A stretch of DNA of 64,000 bases from Pseudomonas sp. Bc-h (GCF_002080045.1 NZ_MUIN01000017.1:124001-188000); one strand, 5' to 3'. Positions 15,446-25,058 are shown, counted from the first letter of the stretch. Numbers and translations: made by a program. The notes: generated from the sequence alone by a model not told the origin.

Positions 15446-18052
15446 TCAGCTGGCGACGATATTCACCAGTTTGCCGGGTACCACGATCACTTTGCGGATC
15501 GTCAGGCCGTCGATGAAGCGCAGCACGTTTTCATTGATGCGTGCGGCGGCTTCGACTTCTTCGCGGCTGGCGCTGGCTGGCATTTCGATCTGGCCGCGCA
15601 GCTTGCCGTTGACCTGAATGACCAGCGTCAGGCTGTCCTGCACCAGCGCGCTTTCATCCTGCACCGGCCAGGTCGCATCGATCACGGCATCGGCGTGGCC
15701 CAGTCGGCTCCACAGTTCATGGCTGATGTGTGGAGTAATCGGTGCCAGCAGCAGGGTGACGGTTTCCAGACCTTCGTGAACCAGCGCGCGATCCTGTTCG
15801 GTGACTTGTGCGGCTTTTTCCAGCACGTTCATCAGCGTCATGACCTGAGCGATGGCAGTGTTGAATTTGTGGTTCTGGCCGACGTCGTGCCCAGCCTGCT
15901 TGATAGCCAGGTGGATCGAGCGGCGAACGGCTTTCTGATCGTCATTCAGACTGGCGACTTCGAGTTTGCCCGGCAGCCCCTGAGAAACGTGGGCTTGAGC
16001 CAGGCGCCAGACGCGCTTGAGGAAGCGGTGCGAGCCTTCTACGCCGGAGTCGGACCATTCGGCGCTCATGTCAGGTGGCGAAGCGAACATCATGAACAGT
16101 CGGCAGGTGTCTGCGCCGAACTGATCGATCATCGACTGTGGGTCGACGCCGTTGTTCTTCGATTTGGCCATCTTCTCGGTGCCGCCGATTTCCACCGGCA
16201 GACCGTCGGCGATCAGTTTGGCGCTGATGACCTTGGCTTTGCTGTCGCGCTCGAGTTCGACGTCCGCCGGGTTGAACCAGGTGTAGGCACCGTTGGCTTC
16301 ACGACGATAGTAAGTCTCGGCGATCACCATGCCTTGGGTCAGCAGGTTCTTGAATGGCTCGTTGGAGCTCACCAGACCTTCGTCACGCATCAGCTTGTGG
16401 AAGAAGCGCGCGTAGAGCAGGTGAAGGATCGCGTGCTCGATACCGCCGATGTATTGGTCAACGGGCAGCCAGTGGTCGGCTGCAGATTTTTCGACCAGAC
16501 CACCTTCAAAGTGCGGCGAAGCATAGCGAGCGTAGTACCAGGACGACTCGACGAAGGTGTCCATTGTGTCGGTTTCACGCTTGGCAGGCTGGCCGCATTT
16601 CGGGCAACTGCACTCGTAGAACTCAGGCATGCGCGCCAATGGCGAACCGGCGCCGTCCGGCACCACGTCTTCAGGCAACACGACGGGCAGTTGATCTTCC
16701 GGCACCGGCACGTCGCCGCACGCCTGGCAATGGATGATCGGGATCGGGCAGCCCCAGTAACGCTGGCGGCTGATACCCCAGTCGCGCAGGCGGAATTGAG
16801 TGCGCGACTTGCCGAGGTCTTTCTTGATCAGGGCAACTTCGATGGCATCGAACGCACCGGAGAAGTCCAGGCCGTTGAACTCACCGGAGTTGATCAGTTC
16901 GCCGTGCTCGCCGTACGCGTCCTGCCATGGGGCAGGGGAGTCGTCGCCCGCGCTTGTGCGCACCACCGATTTGATCGGCAGGTTGTACTTGGTGGCGAAT
17001 TCGAAATCACGTTCGTCGTGAGCCGGTACTGCCATTACAGCGCCGTCGCCGTAGTGCATCAGTACATAGTTGGCGACCCACACTGGCAGTTTTTCGCCAG
17101 TCAGCGGGTGCTCGACGAACAGCGAAGTCGGCAGGCCTTTCTTTTCCTGGGTGGCGACGTCGGCTTCGGCGACGCTGCCACTCTTGCATTCGTTGATGAA
17201 CGCTTGCAGCTCAGGGTTGCTCTGCGCCGCCAGGGTCGCCAGCGGGTGCTCGGCAGCCACGGCAACGTAGGTTGCGCCCATCAGGGTGTCGGGGCGGGTA
17301 GTGAAGACTTTCAGGGCACCGGCTTCGCCTATCGAGGCCTGATCGTACGGGAACTGCACTTCCATGCCGCGGGATTTGCCGATCCAGTTGCGCTGCATGG
17401 TCTTGACCTGTTCAGGCCAGCCCGGCAGGTCATCCAGACTCTCCAGCAGCTCATCGGCGTAGGCCGTGATCTTGAAGTAGTACATCGGGATTTCGCGTTT
17501 TTCGATCACCGCGCCCGACCGCCAGCCGCGGCCATCGATGACCTGCTCGTTGGCCAGAACGGTCTGGTCGACCGGGTCCCAGTTCACGGTGCCGTTCTTG
17601 CGGTAGATCACGCCTTTTTCGAACAGGCGAGTGAACAGCCATTGTTCCCAGCGGTAGTAATCCGGTTTGCAGGTGGTGACTTCACGGGACCAGTCGACCG
17701 CCAGACCCAGGCTGCGCAGCTGAGTCTTCATGTAGGCGATGTTTTCGTAGGTCCACTTGGCCGGGGCCACGTTGTTCTTCATTGCGGCGTTTTCCGCCGG
17801 CATGCCGAAGGCGTCCCAACCCATGGGTTGCAGGACGTTCTTGCCGAGCATGCGCTGGTAGCGGGAGATCACGTCGCCGATGGTGTAGTTGCGCACGTGC
17901 CCCATGTGTAGCTTGCCGCTCGGGTAAGGGAACATCGACAGGCAGTAGTACGTTTCCTTGCCTGGTTGTTCACTGACTTCAAAGGACTTTTGCTCGTCCC
18001 AGAAAGACTGAGCGGCGGCTTCGATTTCGCGGGGCTGATAGAGTTCGTGCAT
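15446..18052 (-). CDS. leuS: Leucyl-tRNA synthetase
   Basis: This class Ia synthetase of 868 residues attaches leucine to tRNA-Leu. Visible are the HIGH-type motif HMGH at 49-52 and the CP1 editing domain (about 225-415) with TTRPDTLMGATYVAVA. A zinc-like CSCPKCG segment and the KMSKS-type loop KMAKSKNNGVDP near residue 625 follow. An anticodon-binding domain ends the protein. The loop reads KMAKS rather than KMSKS; I believe this is usual in Pseudomonas. It heads the minus-strand leuS-lptE-holA operon. Confidence 0.98.
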   Translation of the reverse strand: MHELYQPREIEAAAQSFWDEQKSFEVSEQPGKETYYCLSMFPYPSGKLHMGHVRNYTIGDVISRYQRMLGKNVLQPMGWDAFGMPAENAAMKNNVAPAKWTYENIAYMKTQLRSLGLAVDWSREVTTCKPDYYRWEQWLFTRLFEKGVIYRKNGTVNWDPVDQTVLANEQVIDGRGWRSGAVIEKREIPMYYFKITAYADELLESLDDLPGWPEQVKTMQRNWIGKSRGMEVQFPYDQASIGEAGALKVFTTRPDTLMGATYVAVAAEHPLATLAAQSNPELQAFINECKSGSVAEADVATQEKKGLPTSLFVEHPLTGEKLPVWVANYVLMHYGDGAVMAVPAHDERDFEFATKYNLPIKSVVRTSAGDDSPAPWQDAYGEHGELINSGEFNGLDFSGAFDAIEVALIKKDLGKSRTQFRLRDWGISRQRYWGCPIPIIHCQACGDVPVPEDQLPVVLPEDVVPDGAGSPLARMPEFYECSCPKCGQPAKRETDTMDTFVESSWYYARYASPHFEGGLVEKSAADHWLPVDQYIGGIEHAILHLLYARFFHKLMRDEGLVSSNEPFKNLLTQGMVIAETYYRREANGAYTWFNPADVELERDSKAKVISAKLIADGLPVEIGGTEKMAKSKNNGVDPQSMIDQFGADTCRLFMMFASPPDMSAEWSDSGVEGSHRFLKRVWRLAQAHVSQGLPGKLEVASLNDDQKAVRRSIHLAIKQAGHDVGQNHKFNTAIAQVMTLMNVLEKAAQVTEQDRALVHEGLETVTLLLAPITPHISHELWSRLGHADAVIDATWPVQDESALVQDSLTLVIQVNGKLRGQIEMPASASREEVEAAARINENVLRFIDGLTIRKVIVVPGKLVNIVAS

Positions 18053-18355
18053 GGCTACTTTTGACTAGAGATTGGTGACCCTTGACCGCTTCGCTGCGTT
18101 CCCGGGTCAGACAGGCTTCGCTTGCCTGGCTGAGCCTTTGGCGGGGCGATGCGTTCGGGCCGGGTGAGCCGAAGTGGAATTACAGGAAAGCGCCGTAGCA
18201 TACATGAGCCCGAAGGATCGAGGGAAACCAAGATTGTGCCCTTGATGGCCGTGCAGGGCCCGGGAGCCGCCGTTGGTCGCGGCATCGCGCCGGTTTTTGC
18301 AGTGCCGCTAAGCTCATTTACGAGGGTATGTGTTTATCTTCAGTGAGGTGAACGG
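18053..18355. other. Intergenic region upstream of leuS and of the 127-codon gene
   Basis: This 303-bp divergent spacer must hold promoters for both directions. It contains GC-rich inverted segments (for example CAGGCTTCGCTTGCCTG near 18111-18127). I could not assign promoters with confidence and see no gene in it. Confidence 0.4.
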
Positions 18356-18739
18356 ATGGCAGAGCTGCGGCACCAAGTAAAGAAACCTGATCTGTATGAC
18401 CGTTTGATCGATCGTCTGGGGTTGGCTCTGGACATGGCGAAAACAGCAGTCCGGCTTCGCAATGAGCACCCCGCCGAACTGGAATTGCGTGGATTGAGTC
18501 ATGCCGAATTCCAGTTGATCGAGGCGTATCTCGATGCTTGTCCGGAAAAGCAGGCAGTGGTTGTAAAAGAGGATTCACTGAACACAAAGAAGGGGAGTTC
18601 CAGCACTTCACGGGAGCCATCGGAGCCGATCCGCGCCCCGCACGCTTCAGCCAATGTCATCTGGCTGAAGGATCAGCGTCGCGCCAAGGTGTCGGCAAAG
18701 TTGAGTCGTTACAGTTCCAGCAAACATTTCAAGCGTTAA
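18356..18739 (+). CDS. Uncharacterised small protein
   Basis: A 127-residue protein I do not recognise as a named family. The N-terminal 65 residues look helical and ordered (DLYDRLIDRLGLALDMAKTA, then GLSHAEFQLIEAYLDACPEK). The rest is Ser/Lys/Arg-rich with a conserved-looking ANVIWLKDQ segment and a basic tail ending SSKHFKR, which could bind nucleic acid. The ATG follows an AGGTGAAC ribosome binding site. It is divergent from leuS and upstream of the DUF218 gene in the same direction. Codon use resembles the neighbours, so I take it as a real lineage gene of unknown role. Confidence 0.75.
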   Translation: MAELRHQVKKPDLYDRLIDRLGLALDMAKTAVRLRNEHPAELELRGLSHAEFQLIEAYLDACPEKQAVVVKEDSLNTKKGSSSTSREPSEPIRAPHASANVIWLKDQRRAKVSAKLSRYSSSKHFKR

Positions 18740-18825
18740 CCTTTACGGGTGTTAACCCCGTCTGATTAAGCATTGTTGCTTAGCGTCAATCCTTTTAGGC
18801 TTCGGGCATCTGTTGGAGATGCCCG

Positions 18826-19587
18826 ATGCCTTTTCGTTATTTCATCAAGAACCTGCTACTGCCGCCCGGCATCTTCCTGCTGCTCCTCTTGTTTGCCTGG
18901 TGGCTGAGACATGCCCGCCCCCGGTTGTCTCGAGCGCTGTTCGTGATCGGACTGGCGGGCATGTGGGCGATGAGCCTGCCGATCGTCGTGCAATGGTCGG
19001 CCAAGGGGATCGAGAGCATCCCGCCTTTGCCGCAGGACCAATGGACGACGCTGGCACAACGCGCCGATGCCATCGTGATATTGGGTTCGGGGCGCGAGCG
19101 CAATGATCCGAGCTGGGGTGCCGACATCCCCACAGGCGTGGCGCTGGAGCGGATGCGTTACGCGGCGCGCATGTCGAAGGCGTCCGGGTTGCCGATCCTT
19201 GTCACGGGCGGGCTGCATTATGGCGAGCCACCCAGTGAGGCGGCGATCATGGCTGAATCGCTGCGCGAAGACTTCGGCGTAACGGTGCGCTGGCAGGAAG
19301 GCGAAAGCCGCACGACCTGGGAGAACGCCACAATGACCGCTGCGATATTGCAGCCGCTGGGCATAAAACGCATCGTGGTAGTGACTCAGGCCTGGCACAT
19401 GCCGCGGTCGGTCTGGAGTTTCGAGAAGGCCGGGTTCTCGGTCGTGGCAGCGCCCGTTGGATTCTTGAGTGTGGATAACGCCAGACCCTTTGGTGGCTGG
19501 ACGCCTGAATCCAGGGCGATCTGGCAGAGCGGGCAATTGTTGAACGAAGCGGCGGGGTTGGTGGCGTATCCATTGTTTTATCGGTAG
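18826..19587 (+). CDS. YdcF/ElyC-type DUF218 membrane protein
   Basis: A 253-residue protein with two N-terminal membrane segments (about 10-28 and 36-56) and a periplasmic DUF218 domain. Diagnostic segments are DAIVILGSGRERN, YAARMSKASGLPILVTGG, ESRTTWENA and VVTQAWHMPRS. E. coli ElyC with this architecture influences envelope integrity and undecaprenyl-phosphate-dependent steps; the activity is not defined. The start at 18826 has GGAG seven bases upstream. It is convergent with lnt, separated by a hairpin repeat. Confidence 0.85.
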   Translation: MPFRYFIKNLLLPPGIFLLLLLFAWWLRHARPRLSRALFVIGLAGMWAMSLPIVVQWSAKGIESIPPLPQDQWTTLAQRADAIVILGSGRERNDPSWGADIPTGVALERMRYAARMSKASGLPILVTGGLHYGEPPSEAAIMAESLREDFGVTVRWQEGESRTTWENATMTAAILQPLGIKRIVVVTQAWHMPRSVWSFEKAGFSVVAAPVGFLSVDNARPFGGWTPESRAIWQSGQLLNEAAGLVAYPLFYR

Positions 19588-19595
19588 TTGGGTTT

Positions 19596-19625
19596 GATCG
19601 TCCCACGCAGAGCGTGGGAACGATC
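19596..19625. terminator. Hairpin repeat between convergent genes, possible bidirectional terminator
   Basis: GATCGTCCCACGC and GCGTGGGAACGATC form a near-perfect hairpin with an AGA loop. It falls between the converging DUF218 gene and lnt. There is no T-tract, so termination is inferred from position; the motif is also a common dispersed repeat in Pseudomonas. Confidence 0.5.
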
Positions 19626-19634
19626 CTCACAACG

Positions 19635-21155
19635 TCAGACCGTCTTCGCTATCCGGCTCGCCAGCAGCGCCCAGCCGATCAGCAATACCGACAGGATGAT
19701 CAGCGGCCAGGAACGCCAGTGCAGATACGGCGTGAGGTTGCGCATCGGCGTCACTTCCCCGTACATGACTGCGCGTTCGAACTGCGGCACGGTGGTGGTG
19801 ATCTTGCCGAACGGGTCGATCAGAGCGCTGACGCCATTGTTGGTGGCACGGATCATCCAGCGACCTGCTTCAAGCGCGCGCATCTGCGCCATTTGCAGGT
19901 GCTGCAGCGGGCCGATCGAGGTGCCGAACCATGTGTCATTGCTCACCGTCAGCAACAGATCGCTCTGCGCCGAAAGGCTGGCCGCGAACTCGGGATACAC
20001 CACCTCATAGCAAATGAACGGCGCGATCTGATAGCCCTTGGCCTGTAATAACGGCTGCTCGGCAGGGCCGCGTGCGAAGTCCGACATCGGCAGGTTGAAG
20101 AAGGTGATCAAACCACGCAGCAGATCCTGCAAAGGCACGTACTCGCCGAATGGCACCAGCTTCTGCTTTAGATAGGTACCGTCACCCTCGCCAGTCACGG
20201 TGATCGCGTTGTAATAGCGGTATTCACCCCGACCACCTTTCTGGCGTAGCGGCACGCCCGTGATCAGTGCCGAGTTGCGCTCGGCGGCGAACTTGCCCAT
20301 TACCGATAAATAGCCTTCGACCGACTCCTTGAGTACGGGAACGGCGGTCTCGGGCCAGACGATCAGGTCAGCCTTCTGAGCAGTGAACGTCATGTCCCGG
20401 TACAGCGCGAGCTGTGCGTTCAGCGCAGCGGGGTCCCACTTCATGCTCTGCTCGACGTTGCCCTGAATGGCCGCGACTTTCAGCGGCTCGCCCGAGGGCT
20501 CGGTCCAGGGGTGGTTCTTCAGTGCCAGGCCGACAGCCCAAGGCGCCAACAGCAGCACAACGGCTGCGCCGAGAAAGCTTTTACGTGCGCGCAGTCGGGG
20601 CAGATTGCACAGCAAAGCAGCGGTCAACGCCAGAGAGAAGGAAATCAGCCACATCCCGCCCAGCGGCGCGAGACCTTGCAGCGGCCCGGTGAGCTGGCTG
20701 TAGCCAGAATAGAGCCAAGGAAAGCCGGTGAGGAACCAGCCGCGAAACATCTCCTGACCGAACCACAAGGCTGCGAAAGCCAGCGCGTCGGCCAGAGGCG
20801 CTTCGTTACGACGGATCCAGCGGGCCCAAAGCCAGGCGGGCAGGGCGAAGAAGAACGCTACCGACGCGCAGAACAGCACCATGAGGAACACGGCGAGCCA
20901 GACCGGCGCTTCGCCATAGGTGTGAATGCTGACGTAGATCCAGCTGGTGCCGCCGCCGAACAGGCCGAAACCGTAACACCAGCCACGCCACAGGGCCTGG
21001 CGGGGTTTCAGATCACGCAACCCGAGATAGAAAACCACCAGCGCAACGATCGCCAGTGGCCAGATATCGAATGGCGCCAGGGCCAGGGTAATGAGCGCGC
21101 CAGCCACCATGGCCAGCAGGTTACCGGGCCAGCCGGGGCGGGTGATCCAGCGCAT
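19635..21155 (-). CDS. lnt: Apolipoprotein N-acyltransferase
   Basis: Lnt adds the third acyl chain to the N-terminal cysteine of lipoproteins, the last step before Lol export. The 506-residue protein has about six to eight N-terminal membrane segments and a periplasmic nitrilase domain (about 220-480). The catalytic triad is visible as Glu in IVWPETAVPV, Lys in KQKLVPFGEYVPL and Cys in FICYEVVYPE. It is the last gene of phoH-ybeY-corC-lnt, 21 bases after corC. Several lipoproteins encoded in this window (RlpA, LptE, the MltB paralogue) would be its substrates. Confidence 0.96.
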   Translation of the reverse strand: MRWITRPGWPGNLLAMVAGALITLALAPFDIWPLAIVALVVFYLGLRDLKPRQALWRGWCYGFGLFGGGTSWIYVSIHTYGEAPVWLAVFLMVLFCASVAFFFALPAWLWARWIRRNEAPLADALAFAALWFGQEMFRGWFLTGFPWLYSGYSQLTGPLQGLAPLGGMWLISFSLALTAALLCNLPRLRARKSFLGAAVVLLLAPWAVGLALKNHPWTEPSGEPLKVAAIQGNVEQSMKWDPAALNAQLALYRDMTFTAQKADLIVWPETAVPVLKESVEGYLSVMGKFAAERNSALITGVPLRQKGGRGEYRYYNAITVTGEGDGTYLKQKLVPFGEYVPLQDLLRGLITFFNLPMSDFARGPAEQPLLQAKGYQIAPFICYEVVYPEFAASLSAQSDLLLTVSNDTWFGTSIGPLQHLQMAQMRALEAGRWMIRATNNGVSALIDPFGKITTTVPQFERAVMYGEVTPMRNLTPYLHWRSWPLIILSVLLIGWALLASRIAKTV

Positions 21156-21176
21156 TTACATTCCTTAGATACGACG

Positions 21177-22019
21177 TTAAGTGCGGGTGATCGGGCTCAG
21201 ACGCAACAGATGGATACGGCGGCTATCGGCATTCAGGATGCGGAAACGATACGCGCCGATTTCGGTGATTTCATTACGCTTGGGCAGGTGCCCGAACGCG
21301 TTCATCACCAGGCCGCCAACGGTGTCGAATTCGTCATCGGAGAACTCGCTGTCGAAAAACTCGTTGAAGCTCTCGATGGGTGTCAGTGCCTTGACCAGGA
21401 AGTCGCCGCTGGGCAGCGGTTTGATGTAGCTGTCTTCTTCGACGTCGTGCTCGTCTTCGATGTCTCCGACGATTTGCTCCAGCACGTCTTCGATGGTCAC
21501 CAGACCGGCCACACCACCATATTCGTCGATGACGATGGCCATGTGGTTATGGTTGGCGCGGAACTCACGCAGCAGCACGTTCAGACGCTTGGATTCCGGC
21601 ACGAATGTCGCCGGGCGCAGCAGATTCTTGACGTCGCCAGCGCCGCCGTTGTCCTTGAGGATCAGCGGCAGCAGGTCTTTGGCCAGCAGCACGCCGAGTA
21701 CGTCGTCGTGGCTTTCGCCGATCACCGGATAGCGCGAGTGCGCGGAATCGATCACCGCTGGCAGGAATTCACGAGGGCTCTGGCTGGCCTTGATGCTGAT
21801 CATCTGCGAGCGCGGCACCATGATGTCGCGTACCTGCAGGTCGGCGACCTGAATGGCGCCTTCGACGATGGCCAGCGCTTCGCTGTCCAGCAGCTTGTTT
21901 TGATGGGCTTCGCGCAGCAGCTCAAGAAGCTCCTGGCGGTTTTTCGGCTCATGGGCAAATGCCTGGGTCAGTTTGCCCAACCATGACTTTTGCCCGTTGC
22001 TCGATCGGTCTTCGCTCAT
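21177..22019 (-). CDS. corC: HlyC/CorC family CBS-domain protein
   Basis: A 280-residue cytosolic protein with two CBS domains (about 65-190; VRDIMVPRSQMISI and GVAGLVTIEDVLEQIVGDIE) and a C-terminal CorC_HlyC domain (about 200-278). It was first linked to magnesium/cobalt efflux in Salmonella. In this operon (phoH-ybeY-corC-lnt) its exact role is unclear. Unlike the CNNM-type relatives it has no N-terminal DUF21 membrane domain. It starts five bases after the ybeY stop. Confidence 0.93.
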   Translation of the reverse strand: MSEDRSSNGQKSWLGKLTQAFAHEPKNRQELLELLREAHQNKLLDSEALAIVEGAIQVADLQVRDIMVPRSQMISIKASQSPREFLPAVIDSAHSRYPVIGESHDDVLGVLLAKDLLPLILKDNGGAGDVKNLLRPATFVPESKRLNVLLREFRANHNHMAIVIDEYGGVAGLVTIEDVLEQIVGDIEDEHDVEEDSYIKPLPSGDFLVKALTPIESFNEFFDSEFSDDEFDTVGGLVMNAFGHLPKRNEITEIGAYRFRILNADSRRIHLLRLSPITRT

Positions 22020-22024
22020 AGCCC

Positions 22025-22525
22025 TTACTCGTGGTCCTTGCCTGGTGTTGCTGTGTTTGGGGTGTCGACGAGTTCATCGTCGGCGTAGGGATCCGGATAG
22101 CCCAGCTCTGCAAGCAACTCTCGTTCCAGTGCTTCCATCTCTTCGGCTTCTTCGTCATCGATGTGATCGTAGCCCAACAAATGCAGGCAGCCGTGAATCG
22201 TCAGATGCGCCCAGTGCGCGTCCAGCGCCTTGCCCTGTTCGGCGGCTTCGCGGGCCACGACAGGGACGCAGATCACCAGATCGCCCAGCAACGGGATATC
22301 GAGGAGTTCGTCGGGCACGTCGGCAGGAAACGACAGGACGTTGGTGGCGTAGTCTTTGTGACGCCAGGTGTGATTCAGTTCCCGGCCTTCGACTTCATCG
22401 ACCAGGCGAATCGTCATCTCCGAGTCGGCCGTGCGCTGGCGCAGGCCCATTTCACACCAGAGGCGGAACTGGGCTTCGCTTGGGGCGCTGGCCTGGCTTG
22501 CAACCTGCAGATCCAGCTCAAGCAT
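22025..22525 (-). CDS. ybeY: Endoribonuclease YbeY
   Basis: YbeY is a zinc-dependent RNase involved in 16S rRNA 3'-end maturation and ribosome quality control. The 166-residue product has the metal motif H-x3-H-x5-H at His111, His115 and His121 (HGCLHLLGYDH). The frame is open further upstream inside phoH, but the ATG at 22525 gives the family N-terminus MLELDLQVAS and overlaps the phoH stop by eight bases, so translation is coupled. Confidence 0.96.
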   Translation of the reverse strand: MLELDLQVASQASAPSEAQFRLWCEMGLRQRTADSEMTIRLVDEVEGRELNHTWRHKDYATNVLSFPADVPDELLDIPLLGDLVICVPVVAREAAEQGKALDAHWAHLTIHGCLHLLGYDHIDDEEAEEMEALERELLAELGYPDPYADDELVDTPNTATPGKDHE

Positions 22526-23522
22526 CGCGGTGGTTATCCCGGGAGCCGGTCTGGTCGTTGCGTTCCTCGAAGCGCTCGTAGGCTTCGACGATTCGCTGCA
22601 CCAGTGGATGGCGCACGACGTCCTTGGGCTTGAAGTGGGTGAAACTGATGCCCGGCACATCCTTGAGCACTTCAATGACATGGTTCAGGCCGGACTTGGT
22701 GCCTTTAGGCAGGTCGATCTGAGTGATGTCACCGGTGATCACGGCGGTGGAGCCGAAGCCGATACGGGTCAGGAACATCTTCATCTGCTCGACGGTGGTG
22801 TTCTGACTCTCGTCGAGAATGATGAAGCTGTTATTAAGGGTGCGGCCGCGCATGTAGGCCAGCGGCGCAACTTCAATCACCTGTTTCTCGATGAGCTTAG
22901 CGACGTATTCGAAGCCCAGCATCTCGTACAGCGCGTCGTAGAGCGGGCGCAGGTACGGGTCGATCTTCTGCGCCAGGTCGCCCGGCAGGAACCCGAGCTT
23001 CTCGCCAGCCTCGACTGCGGGGCGAACGAGCAGGATGCGGCGAATCGTTTCGCGCTCCAGCGCATCGACGGCGGCAGCGACGGCAAGGTAAGTCTTGCCG
23101 GTACCAGCTGGGCCAATGCCGAAGTTGATGTCGTTGGCGAGGATTTCCTTCACGTACCGCTGCTGATTCAAGCCGCGCGGGCGAATCATGCCTTTCTTGG
23201 TACGCAAGGCTACGCCAACTTCGGCGGCAGGGTGGTTATCCAGCTCTTCGACGCCGGACTCCTGCAGGAACAGATGCACCATGTCCGGCGACAGTTCGGT
23301 ACTTTTGGTTTCCCGATAGAGTCGGCGCAACAGGTTTTCTGCCGAGGTGGTTTGTTTGCGCTCGCCAATCATCTCGAACTGGCCTCCGCGATTGCGGATC
23401 TCGATGTCCAGGCGCTGTTCGATCAGGCGCAAGTGCTCGTCGAATTGCCCGCACAGATTTGCGAAGCGGTGTGCCTCGATAGGTTCGAGGCTGAAACGAT
23501 GTGGTTCGATAGGTGCGTTCAA
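22518..23522 (-). CDS. ybeZ: PhoH-family ATPase (YbeZ)
   Basis: A 334-residue PhoH-like P-loop ATPase. An N-terminal KH-like region (about 30-100) precedes the ATPase core with Walker A GPAGTGKT at 137-144 and Walker B FIILDESQNTT. YbeZ pairs physically and genetically with YbeY and is thought to help its rRNA processing; a helicase-like activity has been reported for the family. First gene of the phoH-ybeY-corC-lnt operon. A GC-rich hairpin repeat lies upstream at 23631-23668. Confidence 0.95.
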   Translation of the reverse strand: MNAPIEPHRFSLEPIEAHRFANLCGQFDEHLRLIEQRLDIEIRNRGGQFEMIGERKQTTSAENLLRRLYRETKSTELSPDMVHLFLQESGVEELDNHPAAEVGVALRTKKGMIRPRGLNQQRYVKEILANDINFGIGPAGTGKTYLAVAAAVDALERETIRRILLVRPAVEAGEKLGFLPGDLAQKIDPYLRPLYDALYEMLGFEYVAKLIEKQVIEVAPLAYMRGRTLNNSFIILDESQNTTVEQMKMFLTRIGFGSTAVITGDITQIDLPKGTKSGLNHVIEVLKDVPGISFTHFKPKDVVRHPLVQRIVEAYERFEERNDQTGSRDNHRDA

Positions 23523-23628
23523 AGTGGTTTTTAGCCGCCCTACGGCAATGAAGGTGAAATGAAGGATAACCCCTGTGGGCAGTGTCCGAAAGGGCTCACT
23601 TACTAATGGTTGGATAAGCCATTGCCAC

Positions 23629-23668
23629 GGGCCCTGTAGGAGTCAGCTGTGCACTGCTACAGGGTCCT
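23629..23668. repeat. Palindrome between ybeZ and miaB
   Basis: GGGCCCTGTAGGAG on the left and CTGCTACAGGGTCC on the right form an imperfect hairpin. It lies downstream of miaB (minus) and upstream of ybeZ (minus). It may end miaB transcription or be a member of the palindromic repeat families seen elsewhere in the window. Confidence 0.5.
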
Positions 23669-23697
23669 GTCTGGTCTATAAATAAGGGCGCTTTCGC

Positions 23698-25026
23698 TTA
23701 TTGCAACAACGACCCACGCAGCGAGTGCGGTTGCGCACTGTCGATGTAAACATCGGCGAACTGACCGATCAGCTTGGGGTTATCGCAGCGGAAGTTGACG
23801 ATGCGGTTGTTCTCGGTGCGCCCTTGCAGCTCGCCCGGGTCTTTCTTCGAGTAATCGGTTACCAGAATGCGCTGCACGGTACCGGCCATCTTGCGGCTGA
23901 TTTCATAACCCTGGCGGTTGATCAGATCCTGCAATTGCTTGAGGCGTTCTTTCTTCACTTCTTCCGACGTGTCGTCGGCAAGATCCGCCGCAGGCGTGCC
24001 CGGGCGCGAGCTGTAGACGAACGAGTAGGAGAAGTCCATGCCGACGTCTTCCACCAGCTTCATGGTCTGCAGATGGTCTTTCTCGGTTTCGCCGGGGAAA
24101 CCGACGATGAAGTCCGAGCTGATGCAGATGTCCGGCACCGCTGCTCGCAGTTTGCGCAGGCGCGATTTGTATTCCAGCACGGTATGGTTGCGTTTCATCG
24201 CCGCCAGAATCCGGTCCGAGCCGGACTGCACCGGCAAGTGCAGGTGCTTGACCAGTTCCGGCACCTCGGCGTGGGCCTGGATCAGGCTGTCCGAGACTTC
24301 CAGTGGGTGCGACGTGGTGTAGCGGATGCGGTCGATGCCGTCGATGGCCGCGACCACGCGAATCAGCTCGGCAAGATCAGCCACGCGCCCGTCGTGGGTC
24401 GTGCCGCGATAACCGTTGACGTTCTGGCCCAGCAGCGTGACTTCACGCACACCGTTTTCCGCAAGGTGGAAGACCTCGGTGATCACGTCGTCGAACGGAC
24501 GGCTGACTTCTTCGCCGCGGGTATAAGGCACCACGCAGAAGGTGCAGTACTTGCTGCAGCCTTCCATTACCGACACGTAAGCGGTCGGGCCATCGACGCG
24601 AGGCTCGGGCAGGTGGTCGAATTTCTCGATTTCAGGGAACGAGACATCGACCTGGGGCAGGCGGGTGACCCGCGCAGCGTCGATCATTTCCGGCAGGCGG
24701 TGCAGGGTCTGCGGACCGAACACGACATCGACGTACGGGGCGCGATCACGAATCGCCGCGCCTTCCTGGCTGGCCACGCAACCGCCGACGGCGATCACCA
24801 TTTCCGGGTTTGCCAGTTTCAGTTCGCGCCAGCGGCCAAGCTGGGAGTAGACGCGGTCCTGCGCCCGCTCACGAATCGAGCAGGTGTTGAGCAGGATGAC
24901 ATCGGCATCTTCCGCGCGGGCGGTGACTTCCAGTGCTTGATGTTCGCCCAGCAGGTCGACCATGCGCGAGCTGTCGTACTCGTTCATCTGGCAGCCGTGG
25001 GTTTCGATGTAAAGCTTCTTGGCCAT
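23698..25026 (-). CDS. miaB: tRNA-2-methylthio-N6-dimethylallyladenosine synthase
   Basis: MiaB is a radical-SAM methylthiotransferase that converts i6A37 to ms2i6A37 in tRNAs reading UNN codons. The 442-residue protein has the N-terminal UPF0004 cluster ligands Cys12, Cys49 and Cys83. The radical-SAM motif CSKYCTFC has ligands Cys157, Cys161 and Cys164. A C-terminal TRAM domain (about 375-440) completes it. It is transcribed alone on the minus strand and divergent from the DUF1820 gene; a TATAAT on its strand lies about 33 bases upstream. Confidence 0.97.
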   Translation of the reverse strand: MAKKLYIETHGCQMNEYDSSRMVDLLGEHQALEVTARAEDADVILLNTCSIRERAQDRVYSQLGRWRELKLANPEMVIAVGGCVASQEGAAIRDRAPYVDVVFGPQTLHRLPEMIDAARVTRLPQVDVSFPEIEKFDHLPEPRVDGPTAYVSVMEGCSKYCTFCVVPYTRGEEVSRPFDDVITEVFHLAENGVREVTLLGQNVNGYRGTTHDGRVADLAELIRVVAAIDGIDRIRYTTSHPLEVSDSLIQAHAEVPELVKHLHLPVQSGSDRILAAMKRNHTVLEYKSRLRKLRAAVPDICISSDFIVGFPGETEKDHLQTMKLVEDVGMDFSYSFVYSSRPGTPAADLADDTSEEVKKERLKQLQDLINRQGYEISRKMAGTVQRILVTDYSKKDPGELQGRTENNRIVNFRCDNPKLIGQFADVYIDSAQPHSLRGSLLQ

Positions 25027-25058
25027 GCGGGTTCATCAGGTGATTCAAAGAACCGCGC

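Noticed and set aside
15380..17911. An 843-codon open frame on the plus strand opposite leuS
   Set aside because: leuS on the minus strand is unmistakable over the same bases; the long antisense frame follows from high GC at third positions and has no recognisable protein content.
20511..21986. A 491-codon plus-strand frame opposite lnt and corC
   Set aside because: It spans two well-identified minus-strand genes and encodes low-complexity, shadow-like protein.
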